Assembly (NCBI GenBank): GCA_034401135.1
Contig: JAWZSP010000003.1
Coordinates: 2,170,001 to 2,234,000 of the forward strand
DNA length: 64,000 bases
Direction: 5' to 3'
Source: Volutella citrinella
Taxonomy: Eukaryota > Ascomycota > Sordariomycetes > Hypocreales > Nectriaceae
Below the pieces are notes generated by a model, which did no database searches, was not told the DNA's origin, and saw only the letters and a list, made by a program, of their open reading frames with translations. The position numbers and the translations under genes are program-made. Position 1 is the stretch's first letter. Each line of letters opens with the position of its first letter. Shown here piece by piece: positions 1 to 12,670 of the stretch.

Positions 1-970
1 TATCCTTTTTCTTTCCGCAAAAAAATGATAAGAGGCTGGAGAAAAATTCAAGGCTCAGTCCTTGCAATGCAAATATGGTGGTGTGCCTATCTATATGCCC
101 TGCGCCATTGTATCACGGAGTCTCATTCTTTCCCTGCCGCCCAAATTCCCAATCCCAGGAATAAGAAAAACAAAATGATGCCTGAAAACGCCGCTGAGCC
201 TTGGTGGACGGATCACGCCCCCCCGGAAAAACAAAAGGCAATGCATGGGAGGGGAAAAAGGAAAGAAAATTCAAGTCTTGGGACGGCAGAGGTTGTAAAG
301 GCCGGATGCCAAACACAGGCCGGGGCGAGAGAGAAAGGGCTTGCAAAAAGCAAATGCAGGGGTTGTAAACAAGCAAATACCGCATCAAAAAAACGATTGA
401 TAACAACCAGAAAATGCAAAGAGCAACGCATGTGGCATGTGCCTTTCCCAGCCTGTCTAAAAGTCACACTCTGACCCCCCGCCCCTGATTCTTTTGACTC
501 CGGTCGCAGGACAGTAAACAACAAGGAAAGGCGAAAAAATAAATGGTAGGGAAAAGGATGCGCCACCAACGGATTATGTCGTTTGCACAATGGTGGTGAT
601 GGGTGTATGAAATGGCCCTCGTCGGACCAGCCGGGAAATGTACTTTGCAGGTACACCAAGACAAACACCAAATTAGAGTCCAAGTAGTAGGAGGGCATGG
701 GGTCGAATCCTTTATCGCTGTTGACAAAAATGGAATCGACTGTCGGGTTCTGCCCGGGTGGCCTTTGCGAGGGTGGCCCGGCCCATGCAGGCGGGCGCAT
801 ATTATGAGGTTGGTATCATTATCGACGGTGAGAGTGACTTGTTGTGAGCGGTAGGTTCGGTGAGTATAGCGGTGGTAGGGGTGGTGTAGATGTGTATGCG
901 GGAGAGGATATCAAGCAAAAGGCCCTGTGTTGGCTGCCGCGCCTAGTGCGACTTGGATGTAGCGCCCGGC
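1..970. other. Intergenic, 3' side of the Tcp11/Sok1 gene
   Basis: I see no supportable gene here. Open frames exist on both strands, the longest 195 codons on the minus strand, but they overlap each other, have low-complexity composition and match no family I know. The part next to 970 probably contains the 3' UTR of the neighbouring minus-strand gene. The left edge may hold untranslated sequence of a gene outside the window. Confidence 0.5.
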
Positions 971-2914
971 TTAGTCCAATGCCATCTCGTCCTCGTCAAT
1001 GTAGGCCATGCGAGACCAGATTCTCCAGTGCACAACGCCGACGTGGGCGATTCGAGTGGCAACGTCTTCGAGTCCACCCTCCTGTTGGCCCACGCGGATG
1101 GCTGCATCCAGCTCCCGGTCCCGTCCACTGTCCGAGCTTCGGGCAGCACCAGGCACGCGGTTGCCCGTCGCAATCGAGAAAAGGCAAACACCGGACAGCG
1201 CCTTGAAGTAACGCACCCGCGAGGCGAGCTCAGCGACGAGGCGCACGCGGTACGCCTCCTCCATCTCCCTGTAGATCGGCGACGACAGGTTGCAGACGAA
1301 CTCGGTAAGTTTGTCCTCAAAGGCAGGGAGCATGTCTGAAGGGGCCTTGGTAAACCGAAAGATCTGGAGGGCCATGGACGGTGCCATGGCACGCCAGCGG
1401 TCCAGGTGGGCGAGCTCGTGGGGCGCCTGCTGGAGGAGTGCGACCAGAGATTCCCGCAGATTCCGTGCCTTGACCTTGGCCTCGTTGGCATCGGGGGCCA
1501 GGTAGGCGGGAAGCACAATGGAGGATCGAGGCGACGAAGAAGCCGAGTCAGTTGAGCTGAGAGCAAGGCTGGATGGCCGGGAGTGAGTCGGGGGGGTGTT
1601 GAAGTTGAACTCGGCGCTGTGGGACAAGTGGTCGTCGGAGGAGGCGTGGTGTAGGCTAGCAAAGGCTGGCGCCGTGTTGAATCGACCGATCCGCTCAAGA
1701 TCGTCGTACATGTGCATGCAAACATCGAGGTTGATGGAGTCGAGGATGTCTGATCTCACTCGTCCTAGGCGGTCTTCGTCAAAGTAAAAGGTACCTGGCA
1801 AGGGTTTGTCGCCGGCAGAGGGCAGCATGGACCTGGAAAGGGCTTCAAAAAAGATGCCCATGTCCCCAAAGGCGCTCGATGTGGGGGCGCCGGTGCCGGG
1901 ATAGGTACGGGCAGCGGCCTCGAACCAAGGCTTGGCGTCGCTAATGTCCATTTTTCGATTTCGGAGCTTCTTCATCAGATATTTTTGCTCGAACGTAGTC
2001 GTCTCTTCAATCAGGGCAGGCCGCAGGCAGCGGATCTGGTGGTTTGCAACATCCAGCTTCATCGCCTCCAATACGCCGAGTAGGTTTCGCATACCGTCGA
2101 CAAGGAGGTCGACATTGTTGTCACGGTTGCCTTCGCTGAGCATATTGTACATCTTGTCCACCCAGTCGTCGCGCATGGGAGCGCAGTGCGATTTCAACAC
2201 TCGCGATAGCCAGAGAGCAAGCTTCTCCAGGTCCGCAATGCCCCGGTGGAACTGTTGCATGAGAAGCTCGACGTTGAGGCCCTCGTCTAGGAACTGACGG
2301 TCTCGTTGGGGGACTAGCGTCTGAATGATATCCTTGACGGCCTTGAGAAGTTTAGGAAGACACCAGTCGTCGCCCATGCCATGGGTTTCATAGAAACTCT
2401 GTCGGTCCACGATGAATTCCACCAGCTGTTCTCGGAGGGCCGTCCAGAAGATGTTGGCCCGGTCATTCTTCTTGCGTCCCTTCTCGCCCTCGATGTTGGG
2501 TCGGAAGTGCAGCTCGGGATCAAAGTTGATGTCGTGTCGGAGCTTAGGATTGTTGATAATCTTAGAAACCTCAAGCTCGCTTAGACTGGACCTTGTTACG
2601 GGAGGCTCCAGAGGCTGGTATGGGGCCGGTGACCTGCGGCCCTCGGGCGCAGGGCTCGGCGTGTGCGAGGTTTCTGAAGGATTTCGGAGGAGCGGCGCAG
2701 CCACTGGAGCGGATGTTGGGTGCGAGGGATCGTCGCACCGGCGTGGTGAAACTTGTGATGATTGTGCAATCTCGTCCTTGTCCTCCTCCGTGGGCGCTCG
2801 CTTCGTCTCCAATTCTGGTCGAGATTCCCCCTCTCCATTAGGTCCCGGTGCCGAGGTCGAAGGGTTTCTTCGCGACCTCTCGAGGGGGCCTCCAAACCCT
2901 TGGTCCGCCGTCAT
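971..2914 (-). CDS. Tcp11/Sok1-family protein
   Basis: This is a single-exon gene of 647 aa. Residues 1 to about 110 are polar and rich in Pro, Ser and Arg, and look disordered. From about residue 115 (SKIINNPKLRHDINFDPELH) to the C terminus it has the helical pattern of the T-complex 11 (Tcp11) domain, which is shared with yeast Sok1. A Ser/Pro/Thr-rich insertion near residues 415-475 splits the domain, which is common in filamentous fungi. Yeast SOK1 was found as a high-copy suppressor of loss of protein kinase A, so a role in cAMP/PKA-linked growth control is family knowledge, not something this sequence shows. The ATG at 2914 is the first in frame and the frame ends in an acidic tail. About 9.7 kb without a gene lies upstream. 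No transmembrane segment is obvious. The family call is firm, the function is not. Confidence 0.85.
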   Translation of the reverse strand: MTADQGFGGPLERSRRNPSTSAPGPNGEGESRPELETKRAPTEEDKDEIAQSSQVSPRRCDDPSHPTSAPVAAPLLRNPSETSHTPSPAPEGRRSPAPYQPLEPPVTRSSLSELEVSKIINNPKLRHDINFDPELHFRPNIEGEKGRKKNDRANIFWTALREQLVEFIVDRQSFYETHGMGDDWCLPKLLKAVKDIIQTLVPQRDRQFLDEGLNVELLMQQFHRGIADLEKLALWLSRVLKSHCAPMRDDWVDKMYNMLSEGNRDNNVDLLVDGMRNLLGVLEAMKLDVANHQIRCLRPALIEETTTFEQKYLMKKLRNRKMDISDAKPWFEAAARTYPGTGAPTSSAFGDMGIFFEALSRSMLPSAGDKPLPGTFYFDEDRLGRVRSDILDSINLDVCMHMYDDLERIGRFNTAPAFASLHHASSDDHLSHSAEFNFNTPPTHSRPSSLALSSTDSASSSPRSSIVLPAYLAPDANEAKVKARNLRESLVALLQQAPHELAHLDRWRAMAPSMALQIFRFTKAPSDMLPAFEDKLTEFVCNLSSPIYREMEEAYRVRLVAELASRVRYFKALSGVCLFSIATGNRVPGAARSSDSGRDRELDAAIRVGQQEGGLEDVATRIAHVGVVHWRIWSRMAYIDEDEMALD

Positions 2915-4078
2915 ATTGCAAGATGGGTTGTGGTTTTTATGTGTCGCTTCTGAGTGCCAGGTTGAACGTAAATGCCAGGTTGGTGTGGTGGGAGATCCCT
3001 CAGTTCAATTGGCGGGAAGGAGGCAACGTGCGTCTGGTGATTGCCCTGGGAGCAGAGGCTTTTTTAAAGGCCGTCGTCGATCAAAGAGTTATTGTTCTGG
3101 TCCGAGAATTGTTAGCAAACAATTATAGAAAAGGAACCCGTGTCAGAAAAACAAGTGAACAAGGACGAGTTTGAATTTCGACCAGGGGAAAAGGAGCAAT
3201 GGCGAGCGGCAGTTGCAGTTGCAGTTGCACCAGCATGCGCACCGAGTACGAGGTCGTGGACAGTCTATCCCGTGGGCGAGCAACCTTGCGAGGTGCAATG
3301 GGATGGGGGCCGAGATGCGAGGAGACACAAAGGGAGCCGGGCTTACATACGGATGCAAAGGCGTATCCTGGCGAGGTGCAGCGAGCGCAGCAGTCCGAAA
3401 GAAGCGAGAGAGGTGTGACTTGCAACAGCGGACAGCGCAGGAGTGTTCGGAAGCGTGCGTGCGAGTTGAAGGTTGTGTTTGGCTGCAGGATGCGGTAAGA
3501 GCCAACGGTTTTGATGCGGTGGGAGCAAAAGAGGACCGGGACAGAGTCGGTCGGCGTCTCTGTGTGTTGTCGGGCTTCGTATTGGTGTTCTTCCGTGTGT
3601 TTGGCTTGGCTGCCAGTTACGGTACTTGGAAAAGTTGTCGGTGGTTGAGCGTCGCTCTTTAGAATGTTCAAGGCGGCGGTGGTGTCTTTAGCTATTCAGG
3701 AACCAGAACCGGGGTGTGGGCTGAGTGAGCGTGTGCGTGTTCTTGTGAGCGATGGAGACGGAGACGTCAATGTGCCCGAAGAAACCGAAACCCGTAACGG
3801 AAAGGAGCGAGAGTCGACAGAAACCAAGATGTTCGAGAGAGGTCCTCCTTTACGATGGGCAGGAAGTAGGGCCGTCGCAACAGAGAAGTAGGAGGAGAAG
3901 AGTGAAGGGAGCAAAAGGAAAGGGGGGAGGGAGTCTTGGATCGGAGTGAAGAGGCAAGGAGCGGAAGTTAAGAGTACTAGCTCGAATCCCTCCTCAAACA
4001 CGACGCACACAGGCGAGTAAGGGACAGACGGACTGGGTCAGTCAACACCTGAACTGGGGGAGTGTAACGGGGAACCAA

Positions 4079-4091
4079 GGGGGGGGGGGGG
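4079..4091. repeat. Poly-G tract followed by CGG repeats
   Basis: A run of 13 G is followed directly by three CGG units. It lies about 1.2 kb upstream of the Tcp11/Sok1 start codon. G-runs this long can form quadruplexes or be an error-prone spot in assembly. Confidence 0.85.
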
Positions 4092-4261
4092 CGGCGGCGG
4101 TCATCTTTCTTCGCCCATCCGTTCCTTTAGTGCTGGCGGACCCAGAAATAGGGAGGCCGAGCCCGGCACAGCGTGCATGACAGATCCCCCCCAAGGTCTC
4201 CGAGGATGGGTAAGGTATAGCGTCGTGGCGGCCCCAGGGAACGAGGGCGGGTGTGGGCAAT

Positions 4262-4302
4262 GGCATGGGCATGGCATGGCATGGCATGGCACGGTGTGGC
4301 AT
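4262..4302. repeat. GGCAT pentanucleotide tandem repeat
   Basis: About eight GGCAT-type units follow each other with small imperfections (GGGCAT, GGCAC, GTGTGGCAT). It is a minisatellite-like tract in the region upstream of the Tcp11/Sok1 gene. Confidence 0.8.
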
Positions 4303-4714
4303 GGGCGGACCTGGCAAAAAAAAAAATTGAATGTTCTAGGATCGGTTGGGATGGGTGGGTGGATGTGTGCGGGTACATGAGAGGTACCGGCGAACTCAGG
4401 TCGTGGCGGTACGCTGCTAGTGGTGGCCTGCGTGCGCGCGCAGGCGCAGAGGGCGGCGCCAGTCGGGGGGGTAGGCAGTAATACACAGCGCAAAGATGTA
4501 GGGGTGGGCGCGACGACGGAGGGGGCAGACTGCGCACAACGTACTGCCACCGACTCCGTCCTCACCCACTAAGGCCACTGCTTAGTGCGGTAGGCACCGT
4601 ACAGGCTGTGTCCAGTGAATTGCCCCTAAGGTCGCGACCTGACACTGCAGGCCGCTCTGCGCTCGCTGCACAGGTGCCCAAGAATGCAATGCAATAGATG
4701 GGCCGGGGGTGTAC

Positions 4715-4769
4715 AAACACAACACACACACACAGAACACGCACCAACACACACACACACACACACACA
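4715..4769. repeat. CA dinucleotide microsatellite
   Basis: The interrupted CA-rich tract runs from 4715. Its pure core is eleven AC units at 4747-4768. The reverse strand reads as a GT repeat towards the Tcp11/Sok1 gene. It should be length-polymorphic between strains. Confidence 0.9.
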
Positions 4770-5334
4770 TTGACATCCAATTCAATGCTCAATGTAGCCT
4801 ACTGGGCTGATACCCTACCTGCCCACCGACCCAAGGCCTGAAAGTGAAAGTATTTCTCACTGGCAAAAAAGTAGTGGCTGAGGCGAGTAAGGTAACTCTT
4901 TAGTAGGCGCTCTCTCACTCACAGTGGTTGCATCCGGGGAGGTGTGTGCAGGACCGTGAATGGTACATAAGGTACCTACTTTTACAGCGCCTTCTACCTC
5001 CTACCTTACTCAGATTAAATTGGTGCTACGCTCTCAGGCAGTCCTCCGTCCCACCGCTCGCCGTCCCTTCTTACCAGTTGGTGTGGGCGGCGCCGGTATG
5101 AATGCCGGTTGCGTGGCTTACATAGTACAGGACGCGGGCTTTGGGCTCCTGCCGCTCAGCACGCTGGGCTGCTCCCAGCCAGTTTTGGGCGTCGCTGGAA
5201 TTTGCTGGGCGCTTGTCCTGCGGCGGATGAGATTAGTAACATTTGTCGGTCCTCCGCCAGCCAGAAACCAGGTGCCACACGACAACCACACCCACCACAA
5301 CCTGGAACCATCACATACTACTGCTGTACCTGCC

Positions 5335-5361
5335 GCCACCACCACCACCACCACTACCACT
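5335..5361. repeat. CCA trinucleotide repeat
   Basis: About eight CCA/CTA units lie in a stretch with no gene. A His- or Pro-rich reading would be possible, but no supporting frame, start or domain surrounds it. Confidence 0.75.
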
Positions 5362-8300
5362 CATCAATCTCACTCAACGCCAAATCAATTCGCCTGTCGG
5401 GATGGGTCACTTGACGACGATCCGCTCTTGCACTTGGTCGGTCGGATGAGAGCCCGCTGCCGTTCTAAATCAAAGAACCAGGAGAGGAAGAAGGGGGAAA
5501 GTTGGCGGCGGGCGGGTCTGCTCCTTTGCCAAGACCGGTCCTGCCCCTCCAGCACACATTTTCACTTGCATTCCGAGATTCTGATTGTCGCCGGCAATCA
5601 ATCCCCCAACTCAGAGGGAGGGGAGGCGGGAGAGGGTGATGCTTCTCCTCCTGTGCTTCGCCTGTGCTCTGCCTGTGTTTTGCCTGCCCCATGCCCGCCC
5701 ACCTGCCCAGTCTGATGCAAGCGGCGCCGTGGCATTGGTATGGCTTGGCCTGCCGGATTAGACGCAATGTGATAACCTAGACGCGCAATAATAATTGTGG
5801 TGGTGTTGGTCGGCGGCGCCGTGGCCAAACTGCCCTTGCATACCACACGACATGTTCACATTGAGGCCCCGTCACTAAGGTGACGGAGCGAATTTCACCC
5901 TCATGTCTTGTACCTCACACGTACCCTTTCGCCGATGCAGTAGTGAGGATGGGCAGACGGTTTACCGAGACACTCCAGGTCACGTCAGTCCCCGCTAGCA
6001 AACACTACGAAGCGCTGTACCTCGACTACGGGGTAGCATGAGGACTAATTACTCGCTGCGGCTGTCAATGGGGTTGCGGAGCAGCTCAACACACAAGATG
6101 TGCTGTGGTGCTGCTGCGATACAGGCCCGCGGATGGATGCCGCCACCGCCTCCCGACGGGGAACATCCATGCCTCGTCCAGGGCAGTATCCTCGGTGCCG
6201 TCGCCGCCGCAATCGCAGCCTCGCCCCCAGGTCCAGCCTCCAGGTCAGGTGGTGTATCGTGCGCCAAGCAGAAGAAGGGCTCTCATCCATTCATCTCGCC
6301 TCTGCCAGGGGACCAGAGCCCGGGATAGACCCAGCGCAGCAGTGCTTCCAGGGGACCCAGGGGAATCCACCACCTCCAAGGGACCAGTGGACCACCGGTG
6401 CCGCTGGGGACTGGGACCCATCCGCCGCCGCCGCTGATCTAGAAGCGGGCCAGAAGTTGCAGCTGGTGGAGCTGTGTCCGCGACTAATGAGCCGCCCCAG
6501 CTTCGGCCACTACGAAAGTCTTGCAGGCTGCGGATTGACTGGTGCTCGTGCTGCCCATCTCCGGACCGCCAAGCAGAAACCAGGGTCAGGACGGTCTCTT
6601 GACTGGTACCAGTTCGTTGCAGCCCGGCCGGCTTGAATTCGGTCCCGCTCCGCTCTCAAAGAGCCCCAACCATTGATCACATCGCCAAGTGTCCTGGAGC
6701 ACATGACGCCGACGATAGATTCATGGCCCACATGGGATGTAGTGGTGAAGGACTGCAACGACGCTCAAGACCCGTCCTGTTGCTTCAACCACCATTGGAC
6801 GAGAAAATACGTTCCTACTCCTAAGCAGAGAAGTTCATGTATTCACATGCACATGACACACCATGCCAGCGTCACCTACACTCGCTCAGACATTCGGTGT
6901 CGTCGAGCTCACCGACCAACCGAGTAACCGGAGAAATTGCACATGAGGACCATGGTGCAGTGGCAAGGCGCTCTTCTCGCACGAGTGAGTCTTACGACGG
7001 GAGGGCGATATCCGATTCAACGGGGCAACAGGAAAAGCCGCCGCCTATGTATTTGCCATGTATGCAGCAAAAGAACCAGGCAAGGGATGAGTCGTGACCT
7101 TGGTCCGCCATCGCGAGTCGTGCCACTTTCTCAATGGCCGAGGCAAGTTAGCAACCTTCTGGGCAAAGTGTAGAACAGATCTGGCCACCACCCACACAGC
7201 GGCAACCAGCGCCGATGTGAGAGCCCCCCTGGCAGCCAATGGGCGATGCCGAATCTGCCCAGCCCATTGCGGGCCACATCCCGGCCGCGTGGTAACTGGG
7301 AACTGGTATCGGTACCCCGGTGCTTGTCCAGTAGCGCTGCATCGAATCACAACCATGAGTGGAGCTCTGCGATGCTTTCCTGTTGCAAGGATGGTCTGGC
7401 TTGTTTCGTTTGCCTCACTTGTCTCGCTGTCGACCCTCTGGCCTGGCTGCCAAGTGCCCTAATTATCGATCAGTCTGAAGAGCGGAGGAATACGCAGATG
7501 CCTACCCAACGACACCGTTCCGATGCAGGAGCATTGGATGGAGCGATTGATGGTGGCTGGGGGGGAGGGACCGAGGGTGGGGGGTCCTTTCTCGTGAATT
7601 TCGACCAGCAACTCGCGACCCTTGTGCTGCAACATCATGTTGCGCAACATTTGCGCCCTCATTTCATTTTCCAATGCACACTCGTATTACCGGACGCAGC
7701 ACATACTCGTACGTAGGAGCACTGCTTTGCAGAGTCTCACACTTTCCCCCTTCACCTGGACTTCAGGAGCGGCGAACAACGTAAGACATGGGGGAGTAGT
7801 TTGCCAAGCCTAGCTTGGCTTGTACGTACCTACTCGTACGCACACTGCGGGATACATCCCTAGCTGGAGACAGTCCGCATTGCATATGGCACAACTTGTT
7901 GTCGGACGGTTGTGGTGTTGCGGTGGGGTGGTTCGAGGGCCCATTGTCCCTGGTTGCGCCAGGTGGGTTTGGGGGTCAGTTACAGCTCGCCAGGACCAGG
8001 GGCGGCCCCAAGGTCTGTCCACGTCGAGTCGAGTCAATCTGGTCTCTCGACTCTGATGGCGTATCCTAGCCCAGATCGATTGGCTAGTCGGTGCCACCAC
8101 TGAAGCCAACCCTGGGCAACATGGAGCGCGTGGTCTGGCATGTCCATTTGCTGCAATAACAACGCCACAAGTCCACGGCTGCACTGGGCCAGGACACACC
8201 ACTCCGGTGCCCAAGCTAGGCTCCTGGTCTTCCACTTTGGACCAGCTCCTTCCACTTGTGTCCAGAGCATGTCAGGCTCACCCCCCTTTGATACCCTCCC

Positions 8301-11300
8301 ATGTCCAACAGCAAGTGCTTATTAGTAGTATGGAGAAACGGGGCGAGGAGGCACCTGCCTTCATACCTCCTTCCGCAGTAATTACGTATTTCAACTAGCA
8401 GCCGCGGCCGGTAATATCGTGAAGGTAAACGCTGGGGAAACGGCACTCACCTCATGTTGGACCACCTCGTGCCGCGGGCAGACTTCTGCACAGGCGGTCA
8501 GGACAGATGGATGTGGTCGCAGCAGGTCGGTCCTGGCCGCCACACGCGCCGGCGACCTGGTCGTCCGTCCTTCTTGCAGTAGCACCCCTCGGCCTAAAGT
8601 AATTAGCACGGAGGAATATCGATGGGGAATTGGCTGGACTCGCTGTTCTTGCCAACACATCGCTGCAGTCAGGCCCAGTCCAACATTGCTACTACTGCAT
8701 CACTGCCCTCCAGCTACGACGACACTGCCCAAGGATTCCTCAGCCCAGCAATGGTAAGCCCAGCCTCGTCGGCATCCACCCAAAACCCGCAAATTCTCCT
8801 TCGCTGGAGCCGCATCCCGCAGCTCACAGCCACGCCTGCTGCGCATCCACATCCTCTCCCGGCCTATTGGATAGCGGCACATCACAGCTCGCATGGCTTG
8901 CCCCCCGTAACCGTAACCAATTTTCACATACCGCTTTGCCACGCCGTCCAGCTGCCGACGTCAACCCAACCATGGCTGGCTGCAGGCCCGGCTTGTCGTC
9001 ATCACAGACTAAGGTAGCCAGCCACGACTCAAAGTTGTCGGCCCAGGCCTTTGGCTCTCACTCACCAACTTTGAAGCGAGACTGTTGGTCCAGTCCGGCG
9101 TTTAGCCAGCAAGCGCTTGGGCTTTCATGGGAGACTAGCGCGAAGCTGATCAGCTACCACGAACACCGCGTGAGCATTCGTCGCTTTGTCTCGTGATGGA
9201 GACGCTCACCCTCCAGCTCAGCCTCTCGGGTATCTCTCACCTCTTACCACCTCACACCCAGCCTAACTGGGTGCATGTTGCGGTGGCCTAGGTACCTACT
9301 GACCTACTTACCGACCAATGCAATGGACCAAGGTCTTACAGCACAGTCAGCGGTACGGAGTATTAATACGACCAGTATCGTACATGTACTACCTTGTAGG
9401 AGATTGGCACTGGTGGCCCAACCTACCGCGGGCCTTCTCCGTGTTGTTGGAATGTACCCCTGCGTTAAAGTCACTGATCAAGGTTGTTGCGCCGGTCAAG
9501 ACTCCAGCTGAGGTCGCCTCCTCTTCAGCCGCGCTCGACTTCAGCCGCAGCCTCACGAGGCAAGCGGCAGCTCCCTTCCTGTTCAGGGGCCGCCGATTGA
9601 GGCTGAATGGGAAATACCTTGAGCGAAACTTAACCCATCTTCCGCCCTCATTCCGTCCGTGCTAATGCCATGCCGGTCTGGGTATTCAAGACGATCCCGC
9701 ACGCCTGCTGCTAGACGAGTTGCATTATACCTTGCATGTTACTTCTCAGAGTCCTTGCTTAAGTTGGGGTATTTGGCAACAACAAAAGGTACCTCTGAAG
9801 CACGACGCCCGCCTTGCTTCTGCGACTCCCCGATGCCACCGGCCGTCGCGGAGACCCTCTCGGAACACACCAAACGTAGCCTCCCGGCTTCTTAGCATGA
9901 TGAGTACTTATTAAAGTTGCCCGCCCACTGCCGCCGATGATTCCGTGCCTGGGCTGGGCAACGATGCAATCAAACAGAAAGGCGCCAGCCGGCGCTGTGG
10001 CCGGACTAGGCGCACACAATGACGGATAGCGCCATGCACCAATTGTCTTTGCTCCCCTCATTCCCTGGGTTGGCTTCGTCCCGTCATCTGATGTGCAACC
10101 TTTTCGCACACACTGCCGAGTGCCCACGAGCGGAGGCCGACCGAGGATGTTATTCTCGGGCTTTTGGTGACTACAAAGAAACAAGATGAGGTGGCCCAAA
10201 GAATTAAGTGGCTGCTGTCATGGGCTGCCAGCTGTCTCCCTTCATCCCTGGATCCCTGTTCACTTAAGGCAACCTCTGGATTGTATCCTGAACCATATCT
10301 GGATGAACATGCCCAGGGATGCTATCGAAGCACCACTTGCCAATTCAGATCCTCGGGAAGAAATGCACTCATCCCTCGCACGCCTCGCTGCTGTGTGCCG
10401 CCACCATTCACTTCCCCTGGGCAAGCGAAAGGCATTGGGCTCCGCTGGGTTTCGATCCAAAGGGCCGCCAACATTTGCGCTTTGTTCCCTCCGGTTCCTG
10501 TCTTGCACCCCTTCCCAGCCTGACCTGAGTCAATCAACCCGCAATCGGTACCTGAGCTTGGTGGCGCCGCTGCGCCAGTAGCCGGACGAGGCGCTTAGCT
10601 TCCGGCCTCTCTCGTGGTTTTCTGGCCAAGGCGCGTTCCTTGGAAACTTCCACGCCTGATTTCATTTACCAGACCTCACCATCGCAACCCTGCTCGAGTC
10701 AGCTATCCCTCCCCCCAGCGTACGCTCCAGGCGAGGCGAAAAGCTCAGTACCACTGAGCCCCTCCACACTAATTAGCTATTTTGGTAAGGGATGGATCCC
10801 GGTTCCTTGCACACCACGCGCGTGGCCGTAAAGCGCAGGGGCACCCGCGGAGGGGGGGTACAGGAAGCCGAATCGTGAAAGTATGATGCACCTTAGCCCG
10901 TCTCAAATCGAAATCTTAGCCTCTTTTCGCTCTATCGCCGGGCGCTCTACTCAGGCGTTTGTGGGGCACGTCAATGTCCTCGTGCAAGTCGCCATGTTTG
11001 CACCTTTGTCATCCGGAAAAGGGAGATTTGATGGGCAAGCAGCCACAAAGAAAGTGAAGGTTTGTGTGCAAAGCCCCCCTAATTGATGTTCTGGAGGTTT
11101 CAGTGTCGCCAAGGCCCTCAATGGACTACAGCTGGCCGTGACACGCCACGGCATTACGACAACTTCTCCTCTTTGTTATGCGACGCATGTCATTCCTTCA
11201 CTTATTAGATTCCGAGGGCGCAGAGGAGTTCCCCCCAGGGCCGCCTAGGTGAGAAAGGTGGGACTTGGGTGGTTGAGACGCAGGGAATCGCAAGGGGCCA

Positions 11301-12670
11301 CTTCTTGGAGCATCCCATCCCATCCGTTGGACGATCCGCCCAAGCTCCGTGTAGACGATGGATATTTATTTTTACTTCAGCTTTGGGGGGCTCTATTCTT
11401 ATCCTAGGCCATTGTGTTGCTCGCGTGTATGATGTTACAGGTCTCATCGCAGATGAAACGCACCAGTGCCGTGACTCCTACGTGCTTCGCATGGCACCCC
11501 AAGGGCCAATGCTCGTAAGATGGATGGGGCCGTGGGAACGGCAGAGTCCGGGCGTGCTGTTTCACGGCGCAGCTCAACCCACAGCCAGCGCAGAATCGGG
11601 AGGTTTACTTGGGACAGCTAAAGCAGCAGAGGCTCTCATTATCAAATCTCCCTCAAGCGCCAGTCTAGTTTAGCTGGCCCAAAGGGACCTTCTTTCCTGG
11701 GCACGGGAGACCGATTGTGAGGTCGTCGGCGCTACGTATGCATAACCACATTGCCTCCGTTAGCGTCCTTGCAATTTCGTTGTGTTACATTGGTCCGTTG
11801 ACCAATTCCTGAACATGGCGCCCTCCAAGGCACGGCGAGGTGCAGCAGGCAGGGTGCCAGTTGCCGACCGTACGTACCCATGTTGACTGTATCAACCCGG
11901 CAGACGGCAAACGGGACCATGTGTGTGTCGCAAGGGGCAAGCATCGCTTCAATTGACCCCCAATCGCACACATAAACAGACATGATCAGGCGGCCAGAGG
12001 CTCCTTGGGGGTTGATTGACAGCTTACTATGCCTACCAGTACTTAGTAGTCATCCAATATCCTACCCTAAAGCACATGCTGTCATGCTGGGCGACTACCA
12101 AGAAGCCGCCCATCTACCGAGCGACTACAGTGTTGCCTCATCGCCATCGTCGTCGCGTCTCCAGCATTTAGACCTGGCAGCTGCTTTTGCCAGGGCGGGT
12201 TGCACACTCGGGGGGGTGGGATCATAGTCATCGCCTCTCGGAGTCGTGTGTCCTCTCCCGGCTCTTGTACCTGATTCTCGTGTCCCCTCGCAATTATCCC
12301 GGCCCCCTCCTTGTGTTGACACCATCCGAGGTCCATCTGCAGCTTGGCTTGCCATCCGGAATCGCGTCGTCGCACGACGGGCTCAGCCGCTTGCTCGTCG
12401 GAATATCGATAGGTGGGCATTGCGCGGGCTCGGCAGGTCGACTCCCAGGTGTTGGTCAAATTATCGTGTTCAAAGTCGGGTCGTGACGTGTTCCTTCTCG
12501 CCTCACCCAGTATTCATCCATTCCCTCGCAGATACCCTGCGGGACAACTCCTTAGTGCGCCTCCCACCCATCACATGTTTATATTTTGCGCCGCCGTGAC
12601 CCGGAGCGTACTATCATCGGGTGGAGTATATCGTAAAACAGAAGTGAAGAGGATACAGTAGCGGCGATTT

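Larger units (their letters stand above)
2915..12670. other. Gene desert of about 9.7 kb
   Basis: No frame in this stretch looks like a gene on either strand. The open frames (up to 188 codons, e.g. 8630-9196 +) overlap one another, differ from the neighbouring genes in composition and contain no recognisable domain. I also looked for short exons bounded by good splice sites, as in KSH1 next door, and found none I could join. The first 2 kb (2915-4900) is rich in simple repeats and is probably the promoter and 5' UTR region of the Tcp11/Sok1 gene. The right end (about 12.4-12.67 kb) is probably the KSH1 3' UTR. The rest could be long-range promoter, noncoding RNA or decayed sequence. I see no transposase or reverse transcriptase remnant and no long terminal repeat. 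Confidence 0.55.

Noticed and set aside
695..715. B-box-like GGGTCGAATCC
   Set aside because: No A box at the right distance and no stems. Taken as chance.
6100..6636. 178-codon plus-strand frame in the gene desert
   Set aside because: Rich in Arg, Pro and Gly, overlapped by other frames, no domain, no splice-supported extension.
6950..7030. tRNA-like stretch with an A-box-like TGGTGCAGTGG and a B-box-like GATTCAA
   Set aside because: No 7-bp acceptor stem and no clean 5-bp anticodon stem can be drawn. The B box lacks the GGTTC start. A tRNAscan-SE run with no hit would confirm.
8630..9196. 188-codon plus-strand frame in the gene desert
   Set aside because: Ser/His/Pro-rich random-looking composition, no conserved motif. 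An overlapping frame of similar quality exists.
2915..12670. Idea of a RIP-degraded transposon in the desert
   Set aside because: The stretch is not AT-rich, shows no long terminal or inverted repeats and no remnant of transposase or reverse transcriptase motifs.
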